A stretch of 64,000 nucleotides of DNA from an uncultured Glaciecola sp. (GTDB lineage: Bacteria; Pseudomonadota; Gammaproteobacteria; Enterobacterales; Alteromonadaceae), in NCBI GenBank assembly GCA_947496235.1, contig CANMCE010000002.1:248001-312000 (forward strand), given 5' to 3'. Each line of letters begins with the position of its first letter. Position 1 is the stretch's first letter. The position numbers and the translations under genes were made by a program. The notes beneath the pieces were generated by a model that was not told the origin of the DNA, made no database searches, and saw only the letters and a list, made by a program, of their open reading frames with translations. Below are positions 54,607 through 62,568 of this stretch, in pieces.

Positions 54607-55194
54607 TTAAAGTTGTTCCGCTACGCCTTGTGCGTAGCGGCTTAGCTCTGGGTATAACGACAAAAACGCCTCTTCAAACTGTTCTGTGTTATCCTGTAAG
54701 TGCACTTTAGCTTTATCCACAAAAGCCACAGGTCGACTCAGACGCTTTTCAATTTGATGACAAGCTCGAATCACTGATGAAAATTCTTGGTAGTCCGATA
54801 ACCACTGATGCTGCAATAATCCTTGGCGCACTTGATTAAAACGACCATCTAAGGATACCTCGGTAGTTCTTAATTCTTGATAAAATTTATCTAACATAAG
54901 ATGCAGATCAGGTGTATTAAACTTGTGCCAAAATTGACATAACAGATGGTCAAAATGCACGTCGATAACTAGGCCTGAAAAGCGCCGTATATCCTGAGGA
55001 AAACACTCTTTTAATCCCATTACAGCAGCGTGGTTATCGGTATAGGAATCAATTTTTCTATGTAAGACTATGCCCTTGCGTAAGTGTTCTGGATACGCAG
55101 TTAAATCGCTTCCCTTTACAAAATCTCCTAAAAAATTTCCTAGCAGGCTGGTACCCGTTGAATGGGCAATGTGAATGTGGGCAAGATAGTTCAA
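54607..55194 (-). CDS. acpH: acyl carrier protein phosphodiesterase AcpH
   Basis: A 195-residue protein of the DUF479/AcpH family. MNYLAHIHIAHSTGTSLLGNF opens it, and LGDFVKGSDLTAYPEHLRKGI, LHRKIDSYTDNH and VIDVHFDHLL follow; their Asp and His residues form the HD-like metal site. It removes 4'-phosphopantetheine from ACP. The final codons form a perfect 9-bp hairpin (54618-54640), which faces the end of prpF. No other lipid gene is nearby. Confidence 0.93.
   Translation of the reverse strand: MNYLAHIHIAHSTGTSLLGNFLGDFVKGSDLTAYPEHLRKGIVLHRKIDSYTDNHAAVMGLKECFPQDIRRFSGLVIDVHFDHLLCQFWHKFNTPDLHLMLDKFYQELRTTEVSLDGRFNQVRQGLLQHQWLSDYQEFSSVIRACHQIEKRLSRPVAFVDKAKVHLQDNTEQFEEAFLSLYPELSRYAQGVAEQL
54618..54640. 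terminator. hairpin within the acpH 3' end, downstream of prpF
   Basis: CCGCTACGC (54618-54626), loop CTTGT, GCGTAGCGG (54632-54640): a perfect 9-bp GC-rich stem, inside the last codons of acpH and 14 bases after the prpF stop. No T-run follows on the plus strand, so it may protect the mRNA end or work with Rho rather than act as a simple terminator. Confidence 0.5.
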
Positions 55195-55509
55195 TTTGAA
55201 CCTTGTACTGACAGCTGTGTTGTTAATTGTAGCATGTTTATTAAGCGCAAAATCTTTCCATAATCAGTATTTAAGAGAAATGGAATTTTTCCAACTTATC
55301 ATATTCATTATACGATTTATCAAATTTATTCATATGGGCTTAAAAAAAGGTGTTCAAATTTTTTACATTTTTATTCTCATAGTACCTTTTTTTGAAATAA
55401 CCTATTGAAATATATGAAATATTATTTTGGCGTGATTTTTGTATATAGAATAATTGATACTAGATATTAGCGTATCTTTTCCAATAAAATATTCAAAAGG
55501 AGTCAAAAT
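55195..55509. other. 315-base AT-rich region ahead of a PEP-CTERM-like gene
   Basis: No credible gene. A TTG-initiated frame (55196-55408) is hydrophobic but lacks a ribosome site and sits on the divergent promoter area of acpH. From 55427 there is a -24/-12-like sequence. The rest is A/T-rich and plain. Confidence 0.5.
55428..55443 (+). promoter_or_regulatory. possible sigma54-type promoter of the second PEP-CTERM-like gene
   Basis: TGGCGTGATTTTTGTA: GG is followed by exactly 10 bases, and the -12 half reads TTGT instead of TTGC. The -24 half matches TGGCACG in five of seven positions. It would give a leader of roughly 55 bases before ATG 55510. The weak -12 half keeps this tentative. Confidence 0.35.
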
Positions 55510-56205
55510 ATGCTTGGAAAATTCTCAAAACTACTCGCAGTTGCTGTAACTAGCTTAACTGTCAGTAGTGTTTCTCATGCAGCTATAATAAATCTTACTG
55601 CTACTGCTGATGGGGATGTTCAAACTTTCGGTGGTGATTCAGTCAATACTACAAGCAATCGAATCGCAATTACTCAATCAGGTGGTCTGATTCGAAATGG
55701 TATTTTTGAATTTGATTTATCCGCTGTTGATGATGGTGCAACCATTAATTCTGTTACCTTTAGTGTAATGGCTACACGCTTTGTTTCAAATACCCCCAGT
55801 AATCCGACATCTGCAGTTCACCTATTTGGTTATAATGGTGATGGGGTGGTTAACATCGATGATTACGATGCTTCTGCAACACAAATCTATAGCTCTACCG
55901 TACCAACCGGTGGTGTTGATGGAGATTTATTTAGCTTCACATTAACAGATTTTGCGCCAGTAGCTGACGCTCTATTAGGTAATTTATTTACCATTAGATT
56001 TGAAACAGACAGTTTCGCGTCATTCAATTTTGCATCAATCGATGACACTTCGTTTGATTACCTTTTCCCTTCATTATCAATTGATTATACGGTGTCGCAA
56101 ACTAATCCAAACCCTAACCCTGATCCAGTATCAGCGCCAGCAATGGCAGGCTTCTTAAGCTTAGCTTTGGGTGGAATTTTCTTGCGTAATCGCAGAAAAG
56201 CATAA
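55510..56205 (+). CDS. PEP-CTERM-like sorting-domain protein (V-S-A-P variant)
   Basis: 231 residues. A signal peptide ends near residue 24 (SHA-AIIN). The mature part is rich in Asp, Asn, Ser and Thr and begins INLTATADGDVQTF, with a fold like the DNRLRE/TGF-propeptide type beta-sandwich seen in surface proteins. An N-P repeat linker leads to a tail reading VSAP, a hydrophobic helix (MAGFLSLALGGIFL) and RNRRKA. The tail has the three-part plan of PEP-CTERM, with V-S-A-P where V-P-E-P is usual; such variants occur in Alteromonadales. AAGGAG precedes ATG 55510. It is 24 kb from the main PEP-CTERM locus. Role unknown, probably surface or matrix. Confidence 0.83.
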   Translation: MLGKFSKLLAVAVTSLTVSSVSHAAIINLTATADGDVQTFGGDSVNTTSNRIAITQSGGLIRNGIFEFDLSAVDDGATINSVTFSVMATRFVSNTPSNPTSAVHLFGYNGDGVVNIDDYDASATQIYSSTVPTGGVDGDLFSFTLTDFAPVADALLGNLFTIRFETDSFASFNFASIDDTSFDYLFPSLSIDYTVSQTNPNPNPDPVSAPAMAGFLSLALGGIFLRNRRKA

Positions 56206-56231
56206 ACGTAAAACAAGTCAAATAGGCCCAC

Positions 56232-56255
56232 TAACATGCGGGCTTTTTGTTGCGC
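56232..56255 (+). terminator. weak terminator after the PEP-CTERM-like gene
   Basis: GCCCAC, short loop, GCGGGC then five T. One mismatch in the stem. It lies between the convergent PEP-CTERM-like and carboxylesterase genes. Confidence 0.5.
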
Positions 56256-56289
56256 TACATAAAATTTTTTAGGTGAATATACAAAGCTA

Positions 56290-57780
56290 TTACTGTAAAA
56301 CGGCTTTTACTCGTTGCAAATAACTTTGTTTAAGCAGGCTAAGCTTTTCTTCTCTCACGGTTTTTGCTTGCTCAATTTGGTTGCCAATAATTAGCCAGTT
56401 TTCGTCATCACTGCTAACTTGCTCCCAAACAGGTAAACCCTTTCCATTAGGGTTGCCAGTTTCTATAAAATTGCGCCAATAACTTTGCATTATTTGTTGA
56501 GAGCGATTTTTTGCTGGATAGAATATGGCACCAACCTCATTTCCATGGCCTGCTCCGGGAGCATCTTGTGGGCTAATTGAATAGAAATAACGATACCCAG
56601 CAGCAGATGAATTTTGCATAGCTGATGTTGTTATCATGCCTGCCAATACATAACGTAAATCACCGAATAAGTGTTGATAAGACAGCGACTTTACACTTGG
56701 ATTAGCCAACCCGTAGGCGGATCTTACTTGCTCTAACTGTTGACCTAACAAGGCTTCCATGCGAGCCGGTTGAACGCCAGAATAAGGGTAAACGCTGCCA
56801 TCATAACTATTTCCGCCACTAATGTAGGGCACGGCGTGTTGTTTACCTAGTAAAAATAAAACCCCGGGTTCTTCTGCTAGGGTCACACCATCAATAACAG
56901 GTAAGTGGAAGCCCGAAATTGCGTTGACTAAAGCAGAAGGTGAGATTGCTTTTAATTCGGCCACACTTAGGTCATTGATAGATTTATCTGTAGCTTGTTG
57001 AATCAAATCATTTGCTAAAACATGAGCATTGGCGCTTTCCGGTAAAGCGGGAACCGCAGGAGTGCGAGGAAATGGCCAAGTGCCATAACCGCTCTGAGCT
57101 ATAGCACGATGGAATAAACCTTGGCTTTTTGGTGTGACCATCAACATCTGAATTGCCATACCGCCAGCAGAACCGCCCGCTATTGTAACGCGGTCAGCAT
57201 CGCCACCAAATTTGCCAATGTTAGTTTGTATCCAGTTCAGTGCAGCGACCATGTCCATTAAACTATAGTTAGCACCAGCGCCTGAATCTATTTTAGGGTG
57301 AGAAAGAATGCCTAAAGCACCAAGACGGTAGTTAAAAGAAACCAATACTAGATCTTGGTTTACCCAATGTTCTATTACTTGATCATTCAAATCACCAGAA
57401 CCGCTTACATAGCCACCACCATGAATCCAAACTAATACCGGTTTTTCGTCCTTCTTAGTAAAATTGCTGTTGGTAAATACATTAATAAACAAACAATCCT
57501 CACTATGAAATAATTGATTGCGTTGTGGACAAGATGAGCCGAAGGAGGTAGCGTCTATAGGCGCACTAAATTTTTCTATAGCTGTCGGTGGTTGCCAGCG
57601 TTTTTCACCTACCGGTGGTTGTGCATAAGGTATACCTTTAAAACTAGCAACCATAGATTTCTTTTCCCCAACGACTATTCCATTTTCTATTGCTACTTCA
57701 ACGCATTCAGCACCGAGGGAAATAGAAATTATCAAAATCAATATAACCGGCAAAAGACAAAATCTTTTTAAAATACTCAT
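56290..57780 (-). CDS. exported carboxylesterase, type B
   Basis: A 496-residue alpha/beta-hydrolase with a signal peptide (about 1-23). FKGIPYAQPPVGEKRW near residue 50, EDCLFINVFTN and VWIHGGGYVSGSGDL (oxyanion hole) are type-B signatures. The nucleophile is in GGSAGGMAIQ, the Asp/Glu and His further on, with GAGHGNEVGAIF carrying the likely catalytic His. Substrates are carboxylic esters; the natural one is unknown. It stands alone, converging with the PEP-CTERM-like gene and followed upstream by the metR/mes cluster on the same strand. Confidence 0.93.
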   Translation of the reverse strand: MSILKRFCLLPVILILIISISLGAECVEVAIENGIVVGEKKSMVASFKGIPYAQPPVGEKRWQPPTAIEKFSAPIDATSFGSSCPQRNQLFHSEDCLFINVFTNSNFTKKDEKPVLVWIHGGGYVSGSGDLNDQVIEHWVNQDLVLVSFNYRLGALGILSHPKIDSGAGANYSLMDMVAALNWIQTNIGKFGGDADRVTIAGGSAGGMAIQMLMVTPKSQGLFHRAIAQSGYGTWPFPRTPAVPALPESANAHVLANDLIQQATDKSINDLSVAELKAISPSALVNAISGFHLPVIDGVTLAEEPGVLFLLGKQHAVPYISGGNSYDGSVYPYSGVQPARMEALLGQQLEQVRSAYGLANPSVKSLSYQHLFGDLRYVLAGMITTSAMQNSSAAGYRYFYSISPQDAPGAGHGNEVGAIFYPAKNRSQQIMQSYWRNFIETGNPNGKGLPVWEQVSSDDENWLIIGNQIEQAKTVREEKLSLLKQSYLQRVKAVLQ

Positions 57781-57853
57781 ATATACCTTTAGTTGTTAAA
57801 TGCCAATCGATGTTGTATTCATTTAAACCTTAATATGAAAAAAATAGAGAGAC

Positions 57854-58738
57854 TTACATTGTACATTTTGCTTGTGAGATAAAGTCTGACAAATAATCAG
57901 TACTTTGTTCATCTTTTCGGATGCCAACATATATTTGCTTGTTAATTCCAGATTCACCGAATTTAACACTTTTTATCGGCATGCTGTTAGCGTATTCCTT
58001 TACTAGCCATCCAGGTAAGGCACAGACTCCTCGTCCGGCGGCTACCATTTGCAGCATGATTTCGGTGGTTTCTATAATTTTGTGTTTTTTAACCGAGCAT
58101 TTTGCAGGATTTAGAAATTGACTAAAAATATCTAAACGCATTGGCTCAACCGGGTAACTGAATAAAACTTGATCGCTAAGCTGATTTGGTAAAATATATT
58201 CGTAATTTGCCAATTCATGATTGTCAGAAACGACTAGGCGATGTTCATAGTCAAATACCGGGATATACTCAATTTGCGGTTTAAAAAGCGGATCCGGTGT
58301 TATCAATATATCTATTTCATAGCTTAATAATGCCCCTAACGCGCCAAACTGAAACTCTTGTTTAACATCTATATCAATGTCCGGCCAACGTTCTAGGTAA
58401 GGTTGAACGACACGCAATAACCACTGGTAACATGGGTGGCATTCCATACCTATATGCAGTGAACCCATCTCACCGTTTGCAATTTGTTTTAACATTAGTT
58501 CAGTATGTTGAAACTGTGGTAAAACTCTATTGGCTAAATTTAAAATGCGCTCTCCGGCTGGTGTAAGCCTTAGGTTTCGCCCCTCTTTTTTCCATATGGA
58601 AATATTTAAAAGATTTTCTAATTTTTTAACGCTATGGCTTAGTGCTGATTGAGAAAGGTGCAGGGTTTCGGCCGCTTTTGTTAAAGAGCCTTGCTGTTTT
58701 ATCGCAGAAAGTATTTCTAAGTGGGATCTTTCTAACAT
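57854..58738 (-). CDS. metR: LysR-type methionine regulator MetR
   Basis: 294 residues. The winged helix (residues 1-60, GSLTKAAETLHLSQSALSHSVKKLE region) is followed by MECHPCYQWLL near residue 98, which matches the homocysteine-sensing start of the MetR effector domain. MetR activates methionine synthesis genes with homocysteine as co-effector. It is the last gene of the mes cluster on this strand. TGAGAAAATATCA at 58767-58779, directly upstream, is a two-mismatch MetR-like site that may serve autoregulation. It is separated from mesD by 104 bases with an imperfect inverted repeat (about 58787-58837), a possible partial terminator. Confidence 0.9.
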   Translation of the reverse strand: MLERSHLEILSAIKQQGSLTKAAETLHLSQSALSHSVKKLENLLNISIWKKEGRNLRLTPAGERILNLANRVLPQFQHTELMLKQIANGEMGSLHIGMECHPCYQWLLRVVQPYLERWPDIDIDVKQEFQFGALGALLSYEIDILITPDPLFKPQIEYIPVFDYEHRLVVSDNHELANYEYILPNQLSDQVLFSYPVEPMRLDIFSQFLNPAKCSVKKHKIIETTEIMLQMVAAGRGVCALPGWLVKEYANSMPIKSVKFGESGINKQIYVGIRKDEQSTDYLSDFISQAKCTM

Positions 58739-58842
58739 CTATTTCTCCGAAACCGCAGGTCAATCATGAGAAAATATCATAAAAAAGGGAAATTAGAGTA
58801 ATTTTATGCATGGAAAACTATCTCCCTAAATTCCCTTTGGTT

Positions 58843-59874
58843 TTACAACAAAGCGAGTTCCTTTCTGACGATGCTTGCCCCAGCACTCAAGGCTTGCAAT
58901 TTTTCTTTGGCGACAGTCCTTGATAAAGGGGCCATACCGCAATTGGTGCAAGGATAGAGTTTGTCTGCATCCACAAATTTAAGGGCTTTTCGGATTGTAT
59001 TTGCAACTTCATCTGGGGTTTCAATTTTATTAGTTGCAACGTCAATGGCACCCACCATTACCTTTTTACCTCGTATAAGTTCAAGTAATTCTAGTGGAAC
59101 ATGTGAGTTGTGACATTCTAAAGAAATGATATCGATATTCGATTTTTGAAGTTTAGGAAATACTTCTTCATATTGTCGCCATTCGTTCCCCAAAGTTTTT
59201 TTCCAATCGGTATTGGCTTTTATGCCATATCCGTAACAAATATGAACAGCAGTTTCACATTTTAAGCCTTCTATTGCCCGCTCCAGACAAGCGATTCCCC
59301 ATTCATTCACATCGTCAAAAAAAACGTTAAAAGCTGGTTCATCGAATTGAATAATATCTACGCCTACGGCCTCTAGTTCCTTAGCTTCTTGATTTAATAT
59401 TTTGGCAAACTCCCACACGAGTTTTTCACGACTCTTATAATAATCATCATACAAGGTATCAATCATGGTCATTGGACCTGGTAATGCCCATTTAATAGGC
59501 TTGTTGGTTTGACTACGTAGAAATTTTGCATCTTCGATGAAAACAGGTCGTTGTCGACTTACAGCACTTACAACTGAAGGCACACTAGCATCATACCGGT
59601 CACGTATACGAACTGTTTTACGCTCTTCAAAATCGACGCCGCTTAAATGTTCAATAAAGGTAGTTACAAAATGTTGACGTGTTTGCTCACCATCACTAAC
59701 AATATCAATGCCTGCTAATTGTTGCTCATGAAGGGAAAGGCAGAGCGCATCGTATTTGCCTTCTAACAGACTATTTTGTTCAAGTTTCCAAGGTGACCAC
59801 AAGGTTTCAGGTTCCGCTAGCCATATGGGTTTAGGCAAACTTCCGGCGGTAGATGTAGGTAAAAGAGTATTCAT
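58843..59874 (-). CDS. mesD: core-MetE methionine synthase, MesD type
   Basis: A 343-residue protein equal to the C-terminal catalytic half of MetE; the N-terminal folate-binding half is missing. Zinc ligands are visible: H211 and C213 in VHICYGYG, E253 in SLECHNSH and C312 in CTNCGM. GVDIIQFDEPAF contains the homocysteine-binding Asp. Core-MetE proteins beside DUF1852 were described as MesD, a methionine synthase that does not use methyl-folate, needs MesX and oxygen, and has an unknown methyl donor (Price and colleagues, from memory). It follows mesX by 27 bases, in one operon. Confidence 0.92.
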   Translation of the reverse strand: MNTLLPTSTAGSLPKPIWLAEPETLWSPWKLEQNSLLEGKYDALCLSLHEQQLAGIDIVSDGEQTRQHFVTTFIEHLSGVDFEERKTVRIRDRYDASVPSVVSAVSRQRPVFIEDAKFLRSQTNKPIKWALPGPMTMIDTLYDDYYKSREKLVWEFAKILNQEAKELEAVGVDIIQFDEPAFNVFFDDVNEWGIACLERAIEGLKCETAVHICYGYGIKANTDWKKTLGNEWRQYEEVFPKLQKSNIDIISLECHNSHVPLELLELIRGKKVMVGAIDVATNKIETPDEVANTIRKALKFVDADKLYPCTNCGMAPLSRTVAKEKLQALSAGASIVRKELALL

Positions 59875-59901
59875 TATTTTTCTTTGCTTATTTTATAAAT
59901 T

Positions 59902-60879
59902 TTACAGGGTGCAAGTAGAGGAGAACTGCTTAAGCAACTGCTGGTATGGCTTAATGAAATTTTCTTCAGCGAACTTACCTTGGACTTTTGCTAATTGGCT
60001 ACGCTCATCTCTGTCGTATACAATTTGCGTTAATGAATGGTCAGCATTTTTAAGATTCGGCTGATAACACTGACCCGCAACTGCGTTTGCGTTATAAATT
60101 TCAGGGCGATATATCTTTTGAAAGGTCTCCATTGTGCTGATAGTACTTATCAGTTCAAGATTGCTATAGTCGTTTAACAGGTCACCGAAAAAGTAAAAAG
60201 CCAATGGTGCAACACTGTGAGGAGGCATAAAGTACCGTACTTGTAAGCCCATCTTCTTAAAATACTGTTCCGTTAATGAAGATTCATTTGCCAAATATTC
60301 ATAGCCTAATATAGGGTGATGATTTTCCGTTCGATGGTATGTTTTATTGTCAGATACACTCAAACAAATTACCGGTAACTTACGAAAATTTTGTTGGTAA
60401 CTGGCAGAGTGAACAAAGGCTTTAAATAATTTACCGTGTAAATCTCCGAAGTTTTCAGGGATACAGAATTGAGGTTTGTTCTTATTGTGATTTAACAATA
60501 CAACACTAAAATCGTAGTCGCGAACATAGGAAGAAAAATTGTTGCCAACTATACCTTCACTACGTTCTTGGGTCTTATGATCTAAAATATTGGTTTTTAA
60601 TATTTCGATGGATGGAAATCGTTGACCACTGCCTTGAACGTCAATATCTACCGAAATAATGTCTAACTCCACTGAGTAACGATCACCTTTGGGATTATCC
60701 CAACTCGCCAATGCATTGAACCGACTGTCAATCATAGTTAGTGCATTACGCAAATTTTGTTGACGACAACTACCCCTTGCTAAGTTTGCAAAGTTTGTGG
60801 TTATTCGCGTACTTTTTGATGGTTGATAATTCTCATCAAAACGCAGACTATTAACGGTGAAATTAAGTTCTTTTTGCAT
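59902..60879 (-). CDS. mesX: DUF1852 protein MesX, partner of MesD
   Basis: A 325-residue cytoplasmic protein of family DUF1852. No signal peptide or membrane helix. MQKELNFTVNSLRFDENYQPS opens it; recognisable central segments are VGNNFSSYVRDYDFSVVLLNHN and YEYLANESSLTEQYF, with RYFMPPHSVAPLAFYFFGDL after. Its biochemical role is unknown; it is required for MesD-dependent methionine synthesis in the systems described. It precedes mesD in the same operon and has a perfect MetR box 107 bases upstream. Three His-bearing segments might bind metal, but I see no known fold signature. Confidence 0.92.
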   Translation of the reverse strand: MQKELNFTVNSLRFDENYQPSKSTRITTNFANLARGSCRQQNLRNALTMIDSRFNALASWDNPKGDRYSVELDIISVDIDVQGSGQRFPSIEILKTNILDHKTQERSEGIVGNNFSSYVRDYDFSVVLLNHNKNKPQFCIPENFGDLHGKLFKAFVHSASYQQNFRKLPVICLSVSDNKTYHRTENHHPILGYEYLANESSLTEQYFKKMGLQVRYFMPPHSVAPLAFYFFGDLLNDYSNLELISTISTMETFQKIYRPEIYNANAVAGQCYQPNLKNADHSLTQIVYDRDERSQLAKVQGKFAEENFIKPYQQLLKQFSSTCTL

Positions 60880-60954
60880 GGGTTGAAATCCATCATCTTA
60901 GTAAAAATTGTGCAAAATTAGTTGATAGACGGACGTTATACGTGAATATTGATA

Positions 60955-60998
60955 TGAATAAAATTGACTTAAATTCATTAATCAATGAACAAAATTCA
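60955..60998 (-). promoter_or_regulatory. MetR boxes upstream of mesX
   Basis: TGAACAAAATTCA at 60986-60998 is an exact TGAA-N5-TTCA MetR site. A second, TGAATAAAATTGA at 60955-60967, has one mismatch. The pair lies 76-119 bases upstream of the mesX ATG and after the flavin reductase stop, placing the main promoter of mesX-mesD here under MetR control. Confidence 0.75.
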
Positions 60999-61012
60999 TA
61001 ATAGTGCTGTTA

Positions 61013-61636
61013 TTAAGGTCTAGGCATAAAAAAACGATTTTCAGCTGATATGGTAAAATAATCACCTGGTCCACCTGCGCGTAATACCGGGTCGGCAAGG
61101 TGAGTTTGGAAAACACCTTGTTTAATCAGCGTTGGGGCAATGTGTACACCAACCACTTCTCCCAATACCATCCATGTTTCAAGATCATTTTGTTGAGAAT
61201 CTTGTAATTGAATGATTTGTGTTTTCTTACATTCCATTACCACTGGACTGGCAGCAACATGCGGCACTGAAATTTCATTCGAAGCTCGTTTTTTTAAATC
61301 TGCAAGGTCAAATTCATCTACTTCAGGTTCTACCGCCTGACAGGTTTTATTCATAGCTTCAGCCAGCTCGGCACTGACCAAATTCCAACAAAATTCTCCA
61401 GTTTCTTGGATGTTCCTAACAGTATCTTTGTAGCCAATACTAGAAAACCCAAGAATGGGTGGGGTATAGTTAAACGCGTTGAAAAAACTGTAGGGTGCTA
61501 GATTAACTTGCCCTTTGCTATCCATACTGGAAATCCAACCAATAGGTCGAGGAGCAATAATCGAATTAAAGGGATCATGTGCTAAACCATGACCTTGAGA
61601 TGGTTGGTAATAGTGGTGATAATGTTGTTTGTTCAC
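61013..61636 (-). CDS. flavin reductase-like FMN-binding split-barrel protein
   Basis: 207 residues from GTG 61636, which has AAGGG seven bases upstream. PFNSIIAPRPIGWISSMDSKGQVNLAPYSFF near 23-52 is the flavin-site signature of the flavin reductase-like family, and GVFQTHLADPVLRAGGPGDYF is typical of the C-terminal part. Such proteins reduce FMN with NAD(P)H and feed two-component oxygenases, or act as flavin carriers. It follows a DUF6471-like gene by 10 bases, and the MetR box and mesX lie downstream. A role in supplying reduced flavin to the oxygen-dependent MesX/MesD step is attractive but inferred. Confidence 0.9.
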   Translation of the reverse strand: MNKQHYHHYYQPSQGHGLAHDPFNSIIAPRPIGWISSMDSKGQVNLAPYSFFNAFNYTPPILGFSSIGYKDTVRNIQETGEFCWNLVSAELAEAMNKTCQAVEPEVDEFDLADLKKRASNEISVPHVAASPVVMECKKTQIIQLQDSQQNDLETWMVLGEVVGVHIAPTLIKQGVFQTHLADPVLRAGGPGDYFTISAENRFFMPRP

Positions 61637-61646
61637 AGATAAACCC

Positions 61647-61970
61647 TTACTGCTTTTTGGCGATTTTTTTTACCGAGCGTTCGTAGCATTCTTTAATCTC
61701 ATTGAGATTTACCTGTTGATCGCAAATTAACATAATTTGTAGTAACAGTTGGCCGTCCACCGTGCCTTGGCTAAATTTAGAACGTAGGTTAGTAGTTTTT
61801 TGCCGAACGTTAAAGTTTTCCCAGAGTTTCTCAGACAGTTCCTCATGATCTATGCCCGCTCTTTTGATAAATGCCGGTAGCCAAGTTTTGAGCGTCTCTT
61901 TCCACTCAAGCTTGCTTACAACTAAAAGCTCTTCCATTTCTTGTGTAATGTTTGGATCTTTCTTTGGCAT
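61647..61970 (-). CDS. small helical protein, DUF6471-like
   Basis: A 107-residue protein without signal or membrane helix. The central WKETLKTWLPAFIKRAGIDHEELSEKLW and TTNLRSKFSQGTVDGQLLLQIM match the pattern I associate with DUF6471, a helix-turn-helix-like domain, but I am not certain. It is first in the gene set leading to the flavin reductase and mes genes, and it is divergent from yjfI. It could be a small regulator. Function unknown. Confidence 0.7.
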   Translation of the reverse strand: MPKKDPNITQEMEELLVVSKLEWKETLKTWLPAFIKRAGIDHEELSEKLWENFNVRQKTTNLRSKFSQGTVDGQLLLQIMLICDQQVNLNEIKECYERSVKKIAKKQ

Positions 61971-62115
61971 TGAATTAACTAGCAGTCACTGGGTAATTAA
62001 TATAGTGTATAGAAATAGCAAAAGGAATCAATTAAAATTTAAAATATTTAATTTTTATTGATAATATTAAATTATTGCGCTACATTAAATTCAACTCCGT
62101 GGAAAGGAAATCGTT

Positions 62116-62568
62116 ATGAGTTGGACTATAGACACAATAAATCAAGCTCTACAGGACAGTCAGTTTTATCAAAAGTATTTGGTAAAGCCTGAGCTGAGAG
62201 CCGCTTCTTTATTGCTAACATTCGAAAGTTACGGAGATTTACCCGTAATTTTGGCGGTCAGTGACAAACAAATGTTAATAGAGGTAGCGCTTGTAGAGCG
62301 TGATGAATTTAGCAACCCAGCTGAAATCGACTATCGATTATTGACCACCCACAAATATTTACCACTAAGCACAATTGCCATAGAAAAAATTAATGGCGTT
62401 GACTGGTATGTGCTATTTGGCGCATTGTCCACGGACAGCAACCTTGAGTTAATTGCTGAAGAATTATTTGCTTTGGTGCAAAACACTTTCAGTGTCATTG
62501 ATGCTTTAGAGCCACATTACAAGTTTAATAAACAAATTCCCCAAGCAGAACAAGGAGTCATGAAATGA
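62116..62568 (+). CDS. yjfI: YjfI-family protein (DUF2170)
   Basis: 150 residues of the YjfI/DUF2170 family, cytoplasmic. MSWTIDTINQALQDS opens it, with LLTFESYGDLPVILAVSDKQMLIEVALV in the middle and LSTDSNLELIAEELFALVQNT later. AAAGGA precedes ATG 62116. In E. coli and others, yjfI precedes the PspA-like gene yjfJ. Here the next gene overlaps it by four bases (ATGA). Function unknown but tied to PspA-type membrane maintenance. Confidence 0.9.
   Translation: MSWTIDTINQALQDSQFYQKYLVKPELRAASLLLTFESYGDLPVILAVSDKQMLIEVALVERDEFSNPAEIDYRLLTTHKYLPLSTIAIEKINGVDWYVLFGALSTDSNLELIAEELFALVQNTFSVIDALEPHYKFNKQIPQAEQGVMK

Noticed and set aside
55196-55408. Hydrophobic 70-codon frame starting at TTG
   Set aside because: No ribosome site and located in the divergent upstream area of acpH; AT-rich DNA often gives such hydrophobic frames.
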